From Kitasatospora paranensis (lineage in GTDB: Bacteria > Actinomycetota > Actinomycetes > Streptomycetales > Streptomycetaceae): a stretch of 64,000 nucleotides of DNA. Positions within the stretch are counted from its first letter, which is position 1, and every line of letters begins with the position of its first letter. The notes beneath the pieces were generated by a model that was not told where the DNA came from, did no database searches, and was given only the letters and a program-made list of their open reading frames with translations. The stretch is taken from assembly GCF_039544005.1 (NCBI RefSeq), contig NZ_BAABKV010000001.1:6324001-6388000 (forward strand), in the 5' to 3' direction. The translations under genes and the position numbers were made by a program. This document shows positions 54,383 to 61,873 of the stretch, piece after piece.

Positions 54383-55434
54383 ATGACCGGCCCCCGGCCG
54401 CCGCCACCGGACGGATCGTGATCAGCGGCTCGATCGCCACCGACCACCTGATGACCTTCCCCGGCTCGATCACCGACCAGCTCCTCGCCGACGGGCTGGC
54501 CCACGTCTCCCTGTCGTTCCTGGTCGACACCCTGGAGGTGCGGCGCGGGGGAGTGGGCGCCAACATCGCGTTCGGGCTCGGGCGGCTCGGGCTGCGCCCG
54601 GTGCTGGTCGGCGCGGCCGGCGCCGACCACGGCCCGTACGACGCCTGGCTGCGCGCCAACGGCGTGGACACGACGGGCGTCCTGGTCGTGCCCGAGCTGT
54701 TCACCGCCCGCTTCCTGTGCACCACCGACCTCCGGCAGAACCAGATCGCCTCCTTCTACCCGGGCGCGATGGCGCACGCCGCGGACATCCGGCTGGCCGA
54801 GGTGCTCGCCCGGACCGGACCGGCCGCGCTCGTCCTGATCGGCCCGGACGACCCGGACGCCATGCTCCGCCGCACCGCCGAGTGCCGGGCCGCGGGCATC
54901 CCGTTCGCCGCCGACCCCTCCCAGCAGCTCGCCCGGCTCGACGGCCCGCGGGCCATCGCCCTGGTCGACGGAGCCCGGTACCTGTTCACCAACGCCTACG
55001 AGCGCGAACTGCTGCTGCGCCGCACCGGCCTCGACGCCGCGGCGCTGCTCGGCCGGGTCGGGACGTGGGTCACCACGCTCGGCGCGGACGGCGTCCGGAT
55101 CGAGCGGGCCGGCCGCCCGCCGGTCGAGGTGCCCGCGCCGCCCGAGCGCGTCCGGGCCGACCCCACCGGTGTCGGCGACGCCTTCCGGGCCGGATTCCTG
55201 GCCGCCGGGGCGTGGCGGCTGTCCCTGCCCACCGCGGCCCGGGTCGGCTGCCTGCTGGCCACCCTGGCACTGGAGGCGGTCGGCACCCAGGAGTACGCCT
55301 TCGAACCCGGCAGCTTCCTGGACCGGCTCGCCGAGGCCTACGGCCCGGCGGTCGCCGACGAGGTCCGGCCCCACCTGATCCCGCCCGCCCGGCACCCCGG
55401 GCGGGCGCGCCGACCGGTCGGCGGGAGCGCTTGA
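54383..55434 (+). CDS. PfkB-family sugar/nucleoside kinase (5' frame break)
   Basis: About 350 residues, adenosine-kinase/ribokinase type. Start region IVISGSIATDHLMTFPG, GGVGANIAFGLGRLGLRPV, and the catalytic DPTGVGDAFRAGFLAAG with the anion-hole GVGD and base Asp. ATG 54383 follows GAAGGG, but one base is missing in the C run 54391-54395; repaired, the N-terminus reads MTGPPAAATGRIVISGS. Last gene of the ABC/LLM operon, which suggests a phosphorylatable sugar or nucleoside moiety in the imported compound. Confidence 0.87.
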
Positions 55435-55471
55435 CGGCGCCCGCCCGGAAGCAGGGGACGGCCCCGGTGGG

Positions 55472-56461
55472 CTACCGCCGGGCCGCGGCCGTCCGCATGG
55501 CGGCGGCGGCCGCGCCCACCAGGCCCGCGTCCGTGCCGAGCACCGCCCGGTGCACCTGGATGCCCTGCGCGAAGGGCAGCGCCGCGTACGTCGCCAGGTG
55601 GCGCGCGAGCGGCTCGAACAGCAGCGGCCCGGCCTGGGCCACGCCGCCGCCGATCACCACGGCCTCCAGCTCGACCAGCGTCGCCGTCGCGGCGATCCCC
55701 GCGGCCAGCGCCCGGGCCGACCGGTCGAACGCGGCCAGCGGGACGGCCTCCCCGGCGGCGGCGCCCGCGGCCACCGCGGCCGCGGTGGTGTCGCCGTCCG
55801 GGGCCCGCCAGCCGTGCTCCCGCGCGTAGCGGGCGATCGCGGTGCCGCTGGCCAGGATCTCCACGCAGCCCCGGCTCCCGCACGGGCAGGGGGCGCCGTC
55901 CAGGTCCACGCTGATGTGGCCGATGTGCCCGGCGTTCCCGGTCGGGCCGGGGCGGACGGCCCCGTCGAGGACGAGGCCGCCGCCGACACCGGTGGAGACC
56001 ACCATGCACAGCGCGTTGCGGTACCCGGCCGCCGCGCCCCGCCAGGCCTCCGCCTCGGCGATCGCCACGCCGTCCCCGATCAGGGTCACCGGCACGTCCA
56101 CCGCGGGATGCCCGGCGACCCGCCCGACCAGTGGGAATCCCCGCCAGGAGGCGATGTTCACCGGGCTGACGGTGCCCGCCGCGGTGTCCACCGGGCCGGC
56201 ACTGCCGATGCCCAGGGCGGCCGCCTCGGCCCAGCGCGGGTGCGCGGCGAGCTCGTCGACCGTGTCCAGGACGGCCCGGGCGACCGTCTCGGCGTCCGCC
56301 CGGGCCGGGGTCGGCCGCTGCGCCCGGGCCACCAGCGCGCCGTCCCCGTCGACCAGGGCGGCGGCGATCTTCGTGCCGCCGAGGTCGACGGCGGCCACCA
56401 GCGGGGCAGCCACGGCCCCGGTGCCCGGCGGGGTGGGCTGGGCGGCGGTGGGGACAGTCAC
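55472..56461 (-). CDS. ROK-family glucokinase-like protein
   Basis: A 329-residue ROK kinase. ATP site VDLGGTKIAAALVDGDG, catalytic TLIGDGVAIAEAEAW, the GNAGHIGHISVD stretch, and the zinc motif CPCGSRGCVE near residue 194. It phosphorylates glucose, N-acetylglucosamine or a related hexose. It has no DNA-binding domain, so it is an enzyme, not a ROK repressor. Convergent with the PfkB kinase gene. Confidence 0.9.
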   Translation of the reverse strand: MTVPTAAQPTPPGTGAVAAPLVAAVDLGGTKIAAALVDGDGALVARAQRPTPARADAETVARAVLDTVDELAAHPRWAEAAALGIGSAGPVDTAAGTVSPVNIASWRGFPLVGRVAGHPAVDVPVTLIGDGVAIAEAEAWRGAAAGYRNALCMVVSTGVGGGLVLDGAVRPGPTGNAGHIGHISVDLDGAPCPCGSRGCVEILASGTAIARYAREHGWRAPDGDTTAAAVAAGAAAGEAVPLAAFDRSARALAAGIAATATLVELEAVVIGGGVAQAGPLLFEPLARHLATYAALPFAQGIQVHRAVLGTDAGLVGAAAAAMRTAAARR

Positions 56462-56626
56462 GTTCGGGCTCCCGGTGGCGTCGGTCGGGCCGCCAGACTA
56501 CCGGGGCCCGGCGGCGCGGGCGGATCCCTCCGGGCCGCCGCGCCGCAGATGGGAGCCCTGGGGACGGCTCCGCCCGGCGGCGTCAGGGGCGCGGCCCCGC
56601 GGCCGGCCGCGGCGCCGTCGACCCGC

Positions 56627-56947
56627 TCAGCAGCGGGGCGTCGTGGCGCTCGGGGCGGTGCCCGGCGAGGTCGGTGATCCGGTGCCGGGGGTGGCCGCGC
56701 CGCCCGGCGCCGGCGGTACCAGCCGGCGGGCCGCGAGGTGTCCGACCCAGTGCCGGCCGCAGCCGGGGCAGGGTGCGCCGCCGTCGGCGGTGTACGGGGA
56801 CGCGGCGCCGATGCCGTCGTGGGAGAAGAGCTCCCAGTCGGCGCCGTCGTCGTCCCGGTAGTGCTGGACGTCGTAGTCCACCGTCCAGTGGTGCCAGCAC
56901 TGTCCGCAGGTGAACTCGACCCGCTCCACGGCCAGTTCGGTGATCAT
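56627..56947 (-). CDS. Small zinc-ribbon-like protein
   Basis: A 106-residue protein with two CxxC knuckles, FTCGQCWHHW near residue 14 and APCPGCGRHW near 62, and a central YRDDDGADWELFSHDG. This should form a zinc ribbon. The C-terminus is Pro/Thr/Gly-rich and low in complexity. Divergent from the GrpE-like gene. I do not recognise the family. Confidence 0.6.
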   Translation of the reverse strand: MITELAVERVEFTCGQCWHHWTVDYDVQHYRDDDGADWELFSHDGIGAASPYTADGGAPCPGCGRHWVGHLAARRLVPPAPGGAATPGTGSPTSPGTAPSATTPRC

Positions 56948-56972
56948 CGTGTCTACCTCCCTGCCTCGGCCC

Positions 56973-57001
56973 TTGACAAGAACTTTATCCGGTTTTATCC
57001 C
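56973..57001 (+). promoter_or_regulatory. Promoter of the GrpE-like gene with TTATCC repeats
   Basis: TTGACA (56973-56978) and TATCCC (56996-57001) are 17 bases apart. The spacer and -10 hold a direct repeat, TTATCCGGT then TTATCCCGGT. This is the most AT-rich point nearby and lies between divergent genes, so a regulator may bind the repeats. Confidence 0.5.
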
Positions 57002-57040
57002 GGTTAGGGGGCGACCGGTAGCACCGAAGGGAGCCGTCCT

Positions 57041-57478
57041 ATGGCGCATGCCGGCGGGGACGGCACCGGGCTGCCACCCGGCGCCGCCGAGGACCTGCGG
57101 CGGCTGAAGGCCGAGTACGACAACTACCGCCGCCGGGTCCGCCGCGACCGCCTGGCCGTCCGGGAGATCGCGGTGGCCAACGTGCTCGCCCGGATGCTCC
57201 CGGTGCTCGACGCCCTGGACCGCGCGCGGGCCGCGGGCGAGGTCGTGGACGGCTTCGGCGCCGTCGCCGAGCTGCTGGAGGGCGAGCTGGCCGCGCTCGG
57301 CCTGGAGTCCGTCGGCGCCGTCGGCGACGCCTTCGACCCGGTGCTCCACCTGGCCATCGGCTACACCCGGTCCGCCGCGGTGGACGCCCCCGTCTGCGTC
57401 GAGATCGTCCGCACCGGCTACCGCGTCGGCGACCAGCTGATCCGCCCCGCCGAGGTGGTGGTGGCGGAACCGCCGTGA
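57041..57478 (+). CDS. GrpE-like nucleotide exchange factor paralogue
   Basis: A 145-residue GrpE-type protein, shorter than housekeeping GrpE. A coiled-coil part (EDLRRLKAEYDNYRRRVRRD, ANVLARMLPVLDALDRA) and the beta-domain end (FDPVLHLAIGYTRS, GYRVGDQLIRPAEVVVAEPP). GrpE resets Hsp70/DnaK by releasing ADP. No dnaK or dnaJ is adjacent, so this is a solitary paralogue for a DnaK encoded elsewhere. Confidence 0.8.
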   Translation: MAHAGGDGTGLPPGAAEDLRRLKAEYDNYRRRVRRDRLAVREIAVANVLARMLPVLDALDRARAAGEVVDGFGAVAELLEGELAALGLESVGAVGDAFDPVLHLAIGYTRSAAVDAPVCVEIVRTGYRVGDQLIRPAEVVVAEPP

Positions 57479-57530
57479 GCCGCGGTCCCCGGCCGGGCCC
57501 CGTCCGGTGCCGGTGGCGTCCGCACGGTCG

Positions 57531-57986
57531 TCATTGCGCCGAGGCGGACGAGTGCACGACGCCGCCGATCGGCCGGTACAGCTCCACCTCCGCCCGATTG
57601 GACGGGTCGAGCGGGCTGGGGTGCGTGAAGGGCGTCGGGAGGAGGAACTCGGCCCAGTGGACGGCCCCCGCGATCACGTAGCTCTCGATCGAATCGGGTT
57701 CGAGCAGGTACGCCTGGTGCCTCCTGAACGTCCCGATGCGCCGTTCCAGGGAGGAGCGCTCGCCGGCATCCGCGATCCGGAGGTGGAGCGTGCCGATGTC
57801 CTTCCAGCAGGAGATCCGCTGGAGGCCGACGAAACGGAGATCGAGCACCACACCTTCGCCGCGCTCCACCGTGATGTCGTCGAACGGTGGAAAGCCCCGA
57901 AGAACGGCGTGGGCATGGCTGTGCCGATAGTCGATCAGACTGAAGCTCCGGGTGTCGAGCAGCTCCGGCGTCGACGAGGTCGGCAT
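57531..57986 (-). CDS. Hypothetical protein, lower-GC gene
   Basis: A 151-residue soluble protein (MPTSSTPELLDTRSFSLIDY start). The middle reads VVLDLRFVGLQRISCWKD. I do not recognise it. Codon use is visibly less GC-biased than in neighbours, which may indicate later acquisition. No signal peptide or TM is seen. Confidence 0.6.
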   Translation of the reverse strand: MPTSSTPELLDTRSFSLIDYRHSHAHAVLRGFPPFDDITVERGEGVVLDLRFVGLQRISCWKDIGTLHLRIADAGERSSLERRIGTFRRHQAYLLEPDSIESYVIAGAVHWAEFLLPTPFTHPSPLDPSNRAEVELYRPIGGVVHSSASAQ

Positions 57987-58041
57987 CGTGCCGCCTTCCG
58001 TACGTAGCGGTGGTGGGTCCGTCCTGTCGGCGGGCGTACCG

Positions 58042-59535
58042 TCAGGTCCGGTGCCCGGGTGCGACCGCGGCCAGCGGGTCGGTGGTGATGCCGAAGGTGC
58101 GGCGCAGGGCGCGGCGGGCGGCGTGGAGGCCGGACATGCCGTGGACGCCGGGGCCGGGCGGGGTGGAGGCGGAGCAGAGGTAGAGGCCGTCCAGGGCAGT
58201 GGCGTACGGATCCAGGGCCGCGATCGGGCGGAAGGCGGTCTGCCACAGCGACATCGCGCCGCCGCCGATGTCGCCGCCGACGTAGTTGGCGTTGTGGATC
58301 TGCTGGTCGGCGGCGGTGGTCACGGCGCGCGCCAGCACCAGGTCGCGGAAGCCCGGGGCGAAGCGTTCGATCTGGCGCTCGACCGCGTCCGCGACGTCCA
58401 CCGTGGAGCCGTGCGGCACGTGGGCGTAGCTGTAGAGGGTGTGCCGGCCGGCCGGCGCCCGGGACGGGTCGACCACCCCGGGCTGCACCGCGAGCACGTA
58501 CGGCCGGGCCGCGTGCCGGCCGGCGGCGACCTCGCGCTCCACGGCCACCGTCTCCTCGCGGCCGCCCGACAGGTGCAGGGTGCCGGCCTCGGCGCAGGCC
58601 GGGTCGGCCCACGGGACGGGCCCGGCGAGCGCGAAGTCCACCTTGCAGGCCGCCGAGCCGTACCGGAACGCGCGCAGCCGCCGGGCGTAGCGCTCCGGCA
58701 GCCGCCGGCCCGCGAGCCGGAGCAGCCCGGCCGGGGTCAGGTCGAGCAGCACGGCGCGGGCCTCGGGGAGCTCGTCGAGCGTGTCGACCCGGTGGCCGGT
58801 GACGATCCGGCCGCCCCGCTCGCGCAGCCCGTCCGCCATGGCGTCGGCGATCGCCTGGCTGCCGCCGCGCGGCACCGGCCAGCCGACCGCGTGCGCCAGC
58901 GACGCCAGCAGCATCGCGGTGCCGGCCGGCGGCAGGGCCCGCGGTGGCGCGATCGCGTGGGCCGCGACCCCGGCCAGCATCGCCCGGGCGGCCGGTTCGC
59001 GGAACCGGGCCGACCACGCGGGCGTGCCGAACTCGGCGATCCGCAGGCCGAGCCGCAGCGCCGTCAGCGGATCCTGCGGCGGCCGGCGCTGGTCGGAGAG
59101 CGCGGCCTGCACCAGGCCCTGCCAGCGTTCGGTCAGGGGGCCGAACACAGCGCGCCAGGCGGGGCCGTCCCGGCCGAGCCGCGCCACCGTCCGGTCGAGG
59201 TCCCGGTAGGCGATTCCGGCGGGTGCGCCGTCCAGCGGCTGCGCGTACGCCGCCGTCGGCTGGAGCAGGTCCACCCGGTCCTCCAGGCCGAACGCGCGGA
59301 AGAACGGGGAGGCCAGGGCCATCGGGTGGGCCACCGAGCAGACGTCGTGGCGGTACCCGGGGAGGGTGAGCTCCCGCGTCCGGGTGCCGCCGCCGACGGT
59401 GGCGGCGGCCTCGTACACCGCGACGTCCAGCCCGGCACCCGCCAGGACCAAGGCCGCGGCCAGGCCGTTGGGGCCGGCGCCGACCACCACCGCGTCGACC
59501 CGGCCGTTCGACCGGTCGCCAAGCGTCGAGACCAT
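58042..59535 (-). CDS. Phytoene-desaturase-like FAD oxidoreductase
   Basis: A 497-residue NAD(P)/FAD-dependent protein of the CrtI/amine-oxidase-like class. The N-terminal VVGAGPNGLAAALVLAGAGL is the FAD dinucleotide site, followed by the GGGTRTRELTLPGYRHD signature stretch, and the C-terminus GPGVHGMSGLHAARRAL is the second FAD-contact region typical of the family. No phytoene synthase or other carotenoid gene is nearby, so it more likely acts on another unsaturated or amine substrate. ATG 59535. Confidence 0.85.
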   Translation of the reverse strand: MVSTLGDRSNGRVDAVVVGAGPNGLAAALVLAGAGLDVAVYEAAATVGGGTRTRELTLPGYRHDVCSVAHPMALASPFFRAFGLEDRVDLLQPTAAYAQPLDGAPAGIAYRDLDRTVARLGRDGPAWRAVFGPLTERWQGLVQAALSDQRRPPQDPLTALRLGLRIAEFGTPAWSARFREPAARAMLAGVAAHAIAPPRALPPAGTAMLLASLAHAVGWPVPRGGSQAIADAMADGLRERGGRIVTGHRVDTLDELPEARAVLLDLTPAGLLRLAGRRLPERYARRLRAFRYGSAACKVDFALAGPVPWADPACAEAGTLHLSGGREETVAVEREVAAGRHAARPYVLAVQPGVVDPSRAPAGRHTLYSYAHVPHGSTVDVADAVERQIERFAPGFRDLVLARAVTTAADQQIHNANYVGGDIGGGAMSLWQTAFRPIAALDPYATALDGLYLCSASTPPGPGVHGMSGLHAARRALRRTFGITTDPLAAVAPGHRT

Positions 59536-59621
59536 CGGCCGTCCTCTCCCCGTCCCGTGTGCGGGCGGTGTACTGCCCCGCGTCGCACTGTGCCACACCG
59601 GGCCGCCGCGCCGGCGGGCGG

Positions 59622-60553
59622 TCAGCCCCCGCCGGCCGGGGCGCGGGGATCGGGAGGGCCCGGGCGGCGGAGCGGAACCGCAGGTAGGCGGAGCGGTCGA
59701 AGTCCCCGGCCTGCGGGGCGAGCACGGCGGCGGCGGAGAGCGCCACCGCGTCCGGGAGCACGGCGGGCCAGGCGGCGCCGGCCTGCAGGCCGGCGGCGAG
59801 GGCGGCCACCGCCGCGTCGCCCGCGCCGGTGGGGTTGCCGGTCACCCGGACGGGTGGCGTGCACCGCCAGCCGCCCTCGGGGGTGGCCGCGTACAGGCCG
59901 TCCGGGCCGAGCGAGGCGACCACCGTGTCGGCCCCGCGGCCGCGCAGGGCCTCGGCCGCCGTGGCGACGTCGGTGCTGCCGGTGGCGGCCAGCAGTTCGG
60001 CGGCGTTGGGCTTGACCACGGTGGGGCCGGCGGCCAGCGCGGCGGTCAGCGCGGGGCCGTCGGCGTCGAGCACGGTGGGGACGCGGTGGGTCCGGGCGAG
60101 GGCGACGAGCTCGGCGTACGCGTCGTCGGCGCAGCCGGGCGGCAGGCTCCCGGACAGCACCAGGGCGCCGGCCCCGGGCAGCGCCCCGGCGACGGCGGCG
60201 ACCACGGCCCGCCACTCGGCGGCGGCGAGTTCGGGGCCCGGCTCGTTGAAGAGGGTGGCGTCCGCCGGGTCCACCACGGCGACCGTGCGGCGGGTGGCGC
60301 CGGCGATCGGGACGGCGAGGTGGGGCAGCCCGGCCGCGGTCAGGTCGGCGGCCACGGCGGTGCCGTCGGGCCCGCCGAGCGGCAGCACGAGCCGGGTGGG
60401 GCGGCCGAGTGCGGCGAGCACCCGGGCGACGTTGACGCCCTTGCCGCCGGCCCGGGCAGCCACGGCGGCGACCCGGTGGGTGGTGTGCGGCCGCAGCCGC
60501 GGCACGGTGTAGGTCAGGTCGAGCGCCGGGTTCGGCGTGACGATGAGCAGCAC
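59622..60553 (-). CDS. 1-phosphofructokinase-type PfkB kinase (3' frame break)
   Basis: About 310 residues, the FruK/LacC branch of PfkB kinases. The GTG start gives VLLIVTPNPALDLTYTV, matching the usual ILTVTPNPALD opening; GGKGVNVARVLAALG, VLSGSLPPGCADDAY, and catalytic NPTGAGDAAVAALA follow. One base is missing at plus-strand C run 59626-59630; repair gives PRPAGG and the stop at 59622-59624. It phosphorylates fructose-1-phosphate or tagatose-6-phosphate type sugars. No PTS gene is adjacent. Confidence 0.83.
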
Positions 60554-60629
60554 GGTCGGAATGCCCCCACTCTGCGCGATCATGCTCGATTTCAGGATGT
60601 TGCGAGCAGATTCAAGCACACTCGGGGCG

Positions 60630-61484
60630 TCACTTCAGCAGTCTGGACAGCCGCCGGTCGGCCAGCGTCCGTCCGCCGGTCTGGCAGGTCGGGCAGTACT
60701 GGAGCGAGGAGTCGGCGAAGTTCACCGACCGCACGGTGTCCCCGCAGACCGGGCACCGCTCGCCGGCCCGGCCGTGCACCTGCAGCCCCGCCTTCTTCTC
60801 CGCCTTCAGCCCGTCCGCGGGCACTGCCCGGGCGTGCGCCAGCGCCTCGGTGAGCACCTCGTGCAGCGCGGCGTGCAGCCGGGCGGTCTGCTCCGCCCCG
60901 AGCGTGGCGGCGAGCGCGTACGGCGAGAGCCGGGCCCGGTGCAGGACCTCGTCCGAGTACGCGTTGCCGACCCCGGCCAGCACGCCCTGGTCGGTGAGGA
61001 AGGTCTTCAGCCGCTGCCGGGCGCCGCCGGCCAGTGCGCCGAGCTGCTCGGCCGTCACGGTCAGCGCGTCCGGCCCCAGCCGGGCCACGCCGGGCACCTG
61101 CGCCGGGTCGGTCACCACGTACGCGGCCAGCCGTTTGGTGGTGCCCTGCTCGGTGACGTCGTAGCCGGAGCCGTCGTCCAGGACGAGCCGCAGCGCCAGC
61201 GGCCCGCGCCGGCCCGGCGGCTTGGCCGGGAAGGACGCCCGGGCGTGCACCCAGCCCGCCCGGGCCAGGTGCAGCACCAGGTGCGGGCCGTCGGCGGTGG
61301 CCAGGTCGAGGAACTTGCCGTGCCGCCCCACCCCTGCGACCGCGCAGCCGTGCAGGGCGTGCGGCGGCGGGTCGAAGGTCTTCAGAACCTGGACGGACAG
61401 CACCTCGACCCGGGCCACGGTGCGGCCCGCGCAGGCGGCGGTCATGCGCTCGGCGAGCGCCTGGACTTCGGGGAGTTCGGGCAC
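60630..61484 (-). CDS. Fpg/Nei-family DNA glycosylase
   Basis: A 284-residue base-excision repair glycosylase/AP-lyase. The N-terminal PELPEVQ after the start gives the catalytic proline. K-containing HGKFLDL, the helix-two-turn-helix GVLAGVGNAYSDEVL, and the C-terminal zinc finger CPVCGDTVRSV with CPTCQTGGR. It removes oxidised purines or pyrimidines from DNA. GTG 61484 is used so that Pro2 is exposed, as the mechanism requires. Confidence 0.92.
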   Translation of the reverse strand: MPELPEVQALAERMTAACAGRTVARVEVLSVQVLKTFDPPPHALHGCAVAGVGRHGKFLDLATADGPHLVLHLARAGWVHARASFPAKPPGRRGPLALRLVLDDGSGYDVTEQGTTKRLAAYVVTDPAQVPGVARLGPDALTVTAEQLGALAGGARQRLKTFLTDQGVLAGVGNAYSDEVLHRARLSPYALAATLGAEQTARLHAALHEVLTEALAHARAVPADGLKAEKKAGLQVHGRAGERCPVCGDTVRSVNFADSSLQYCPTCQTGGRTLADRRLSRLLK

Positions 61485-61614
61485 ACAGCCAGTCTCGCCG
61501 GGCCCGCCGGGCCGGGCCATCGGACCGGCCGCGCGCCGCCTGGGCTGATGGCGGGCCCCGGCCGCCGGTATCGTTCCTGCGTCACAGCATCACCCAGAAG
61601 GAGCAGCTGCCCAG

Positions 61615-61824
61615 ATGGACATCGACAAGGCCAAGACGACGTTCGCCCGTTTCGACATCAACGGGGACGGATTCATCTCGCCGGAGGAGTACTCCAAGGT
61701 CATGGCGGAGATGGGCGACCCGTACGTCACCGTGCCGATGGCCCAGGCGGTCATCGCCAAGGCCGACACCAGCCACGACGGCCTGCTGAGCTTCGACGAG
61801 TTCTGGGCCGTCCACCAGGGCTGA
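61615..61824 (+). CDS. Small EF-hand calcium-binding protein
   Basis: A 69-residue protein with two EF-hands, DINGDGFISPEE and DTSHDGLLSFDE, each with calcium ligands at the usual loop positions. It is a short calmodulin-like calcium sensor or buffer. ATG 61615 after GGAGCAG. Streptomycetes have several such proteins; target unknown. Confidence 0.9.
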   Translation: MDIDKAKTTFARFDINGDGFISPEEYSKVMAEMGDPYVTVPMAQAVIAKADTSHDGLLSFDEFWAVHQG

Positions 61825-61834
61825 CCGGGCGTCG

Positions 61835-61871
61835 CGGGCCCGGGGAGGCGCTGCCGCCGCCCCCGGGCCCG
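61835..61871. terminator. Bidirectional terminator hairpin
   Basis: CGGGCCCGGGG (61835-61845) pairs with CCCCGGGCCCG (61861-61871) between two convergent genes. Confidence 0.78.
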
Positions 61872-61873
61872 GC

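Noticed and set aside
51436..55434. Very long open frame ahead of the PfkB kinase
   Set aside because: Most of it is an out-of-phase shadow of the binding-protein and LLM genes. Only the 3' part, after the frame break near 54391, reads as a real kinase.
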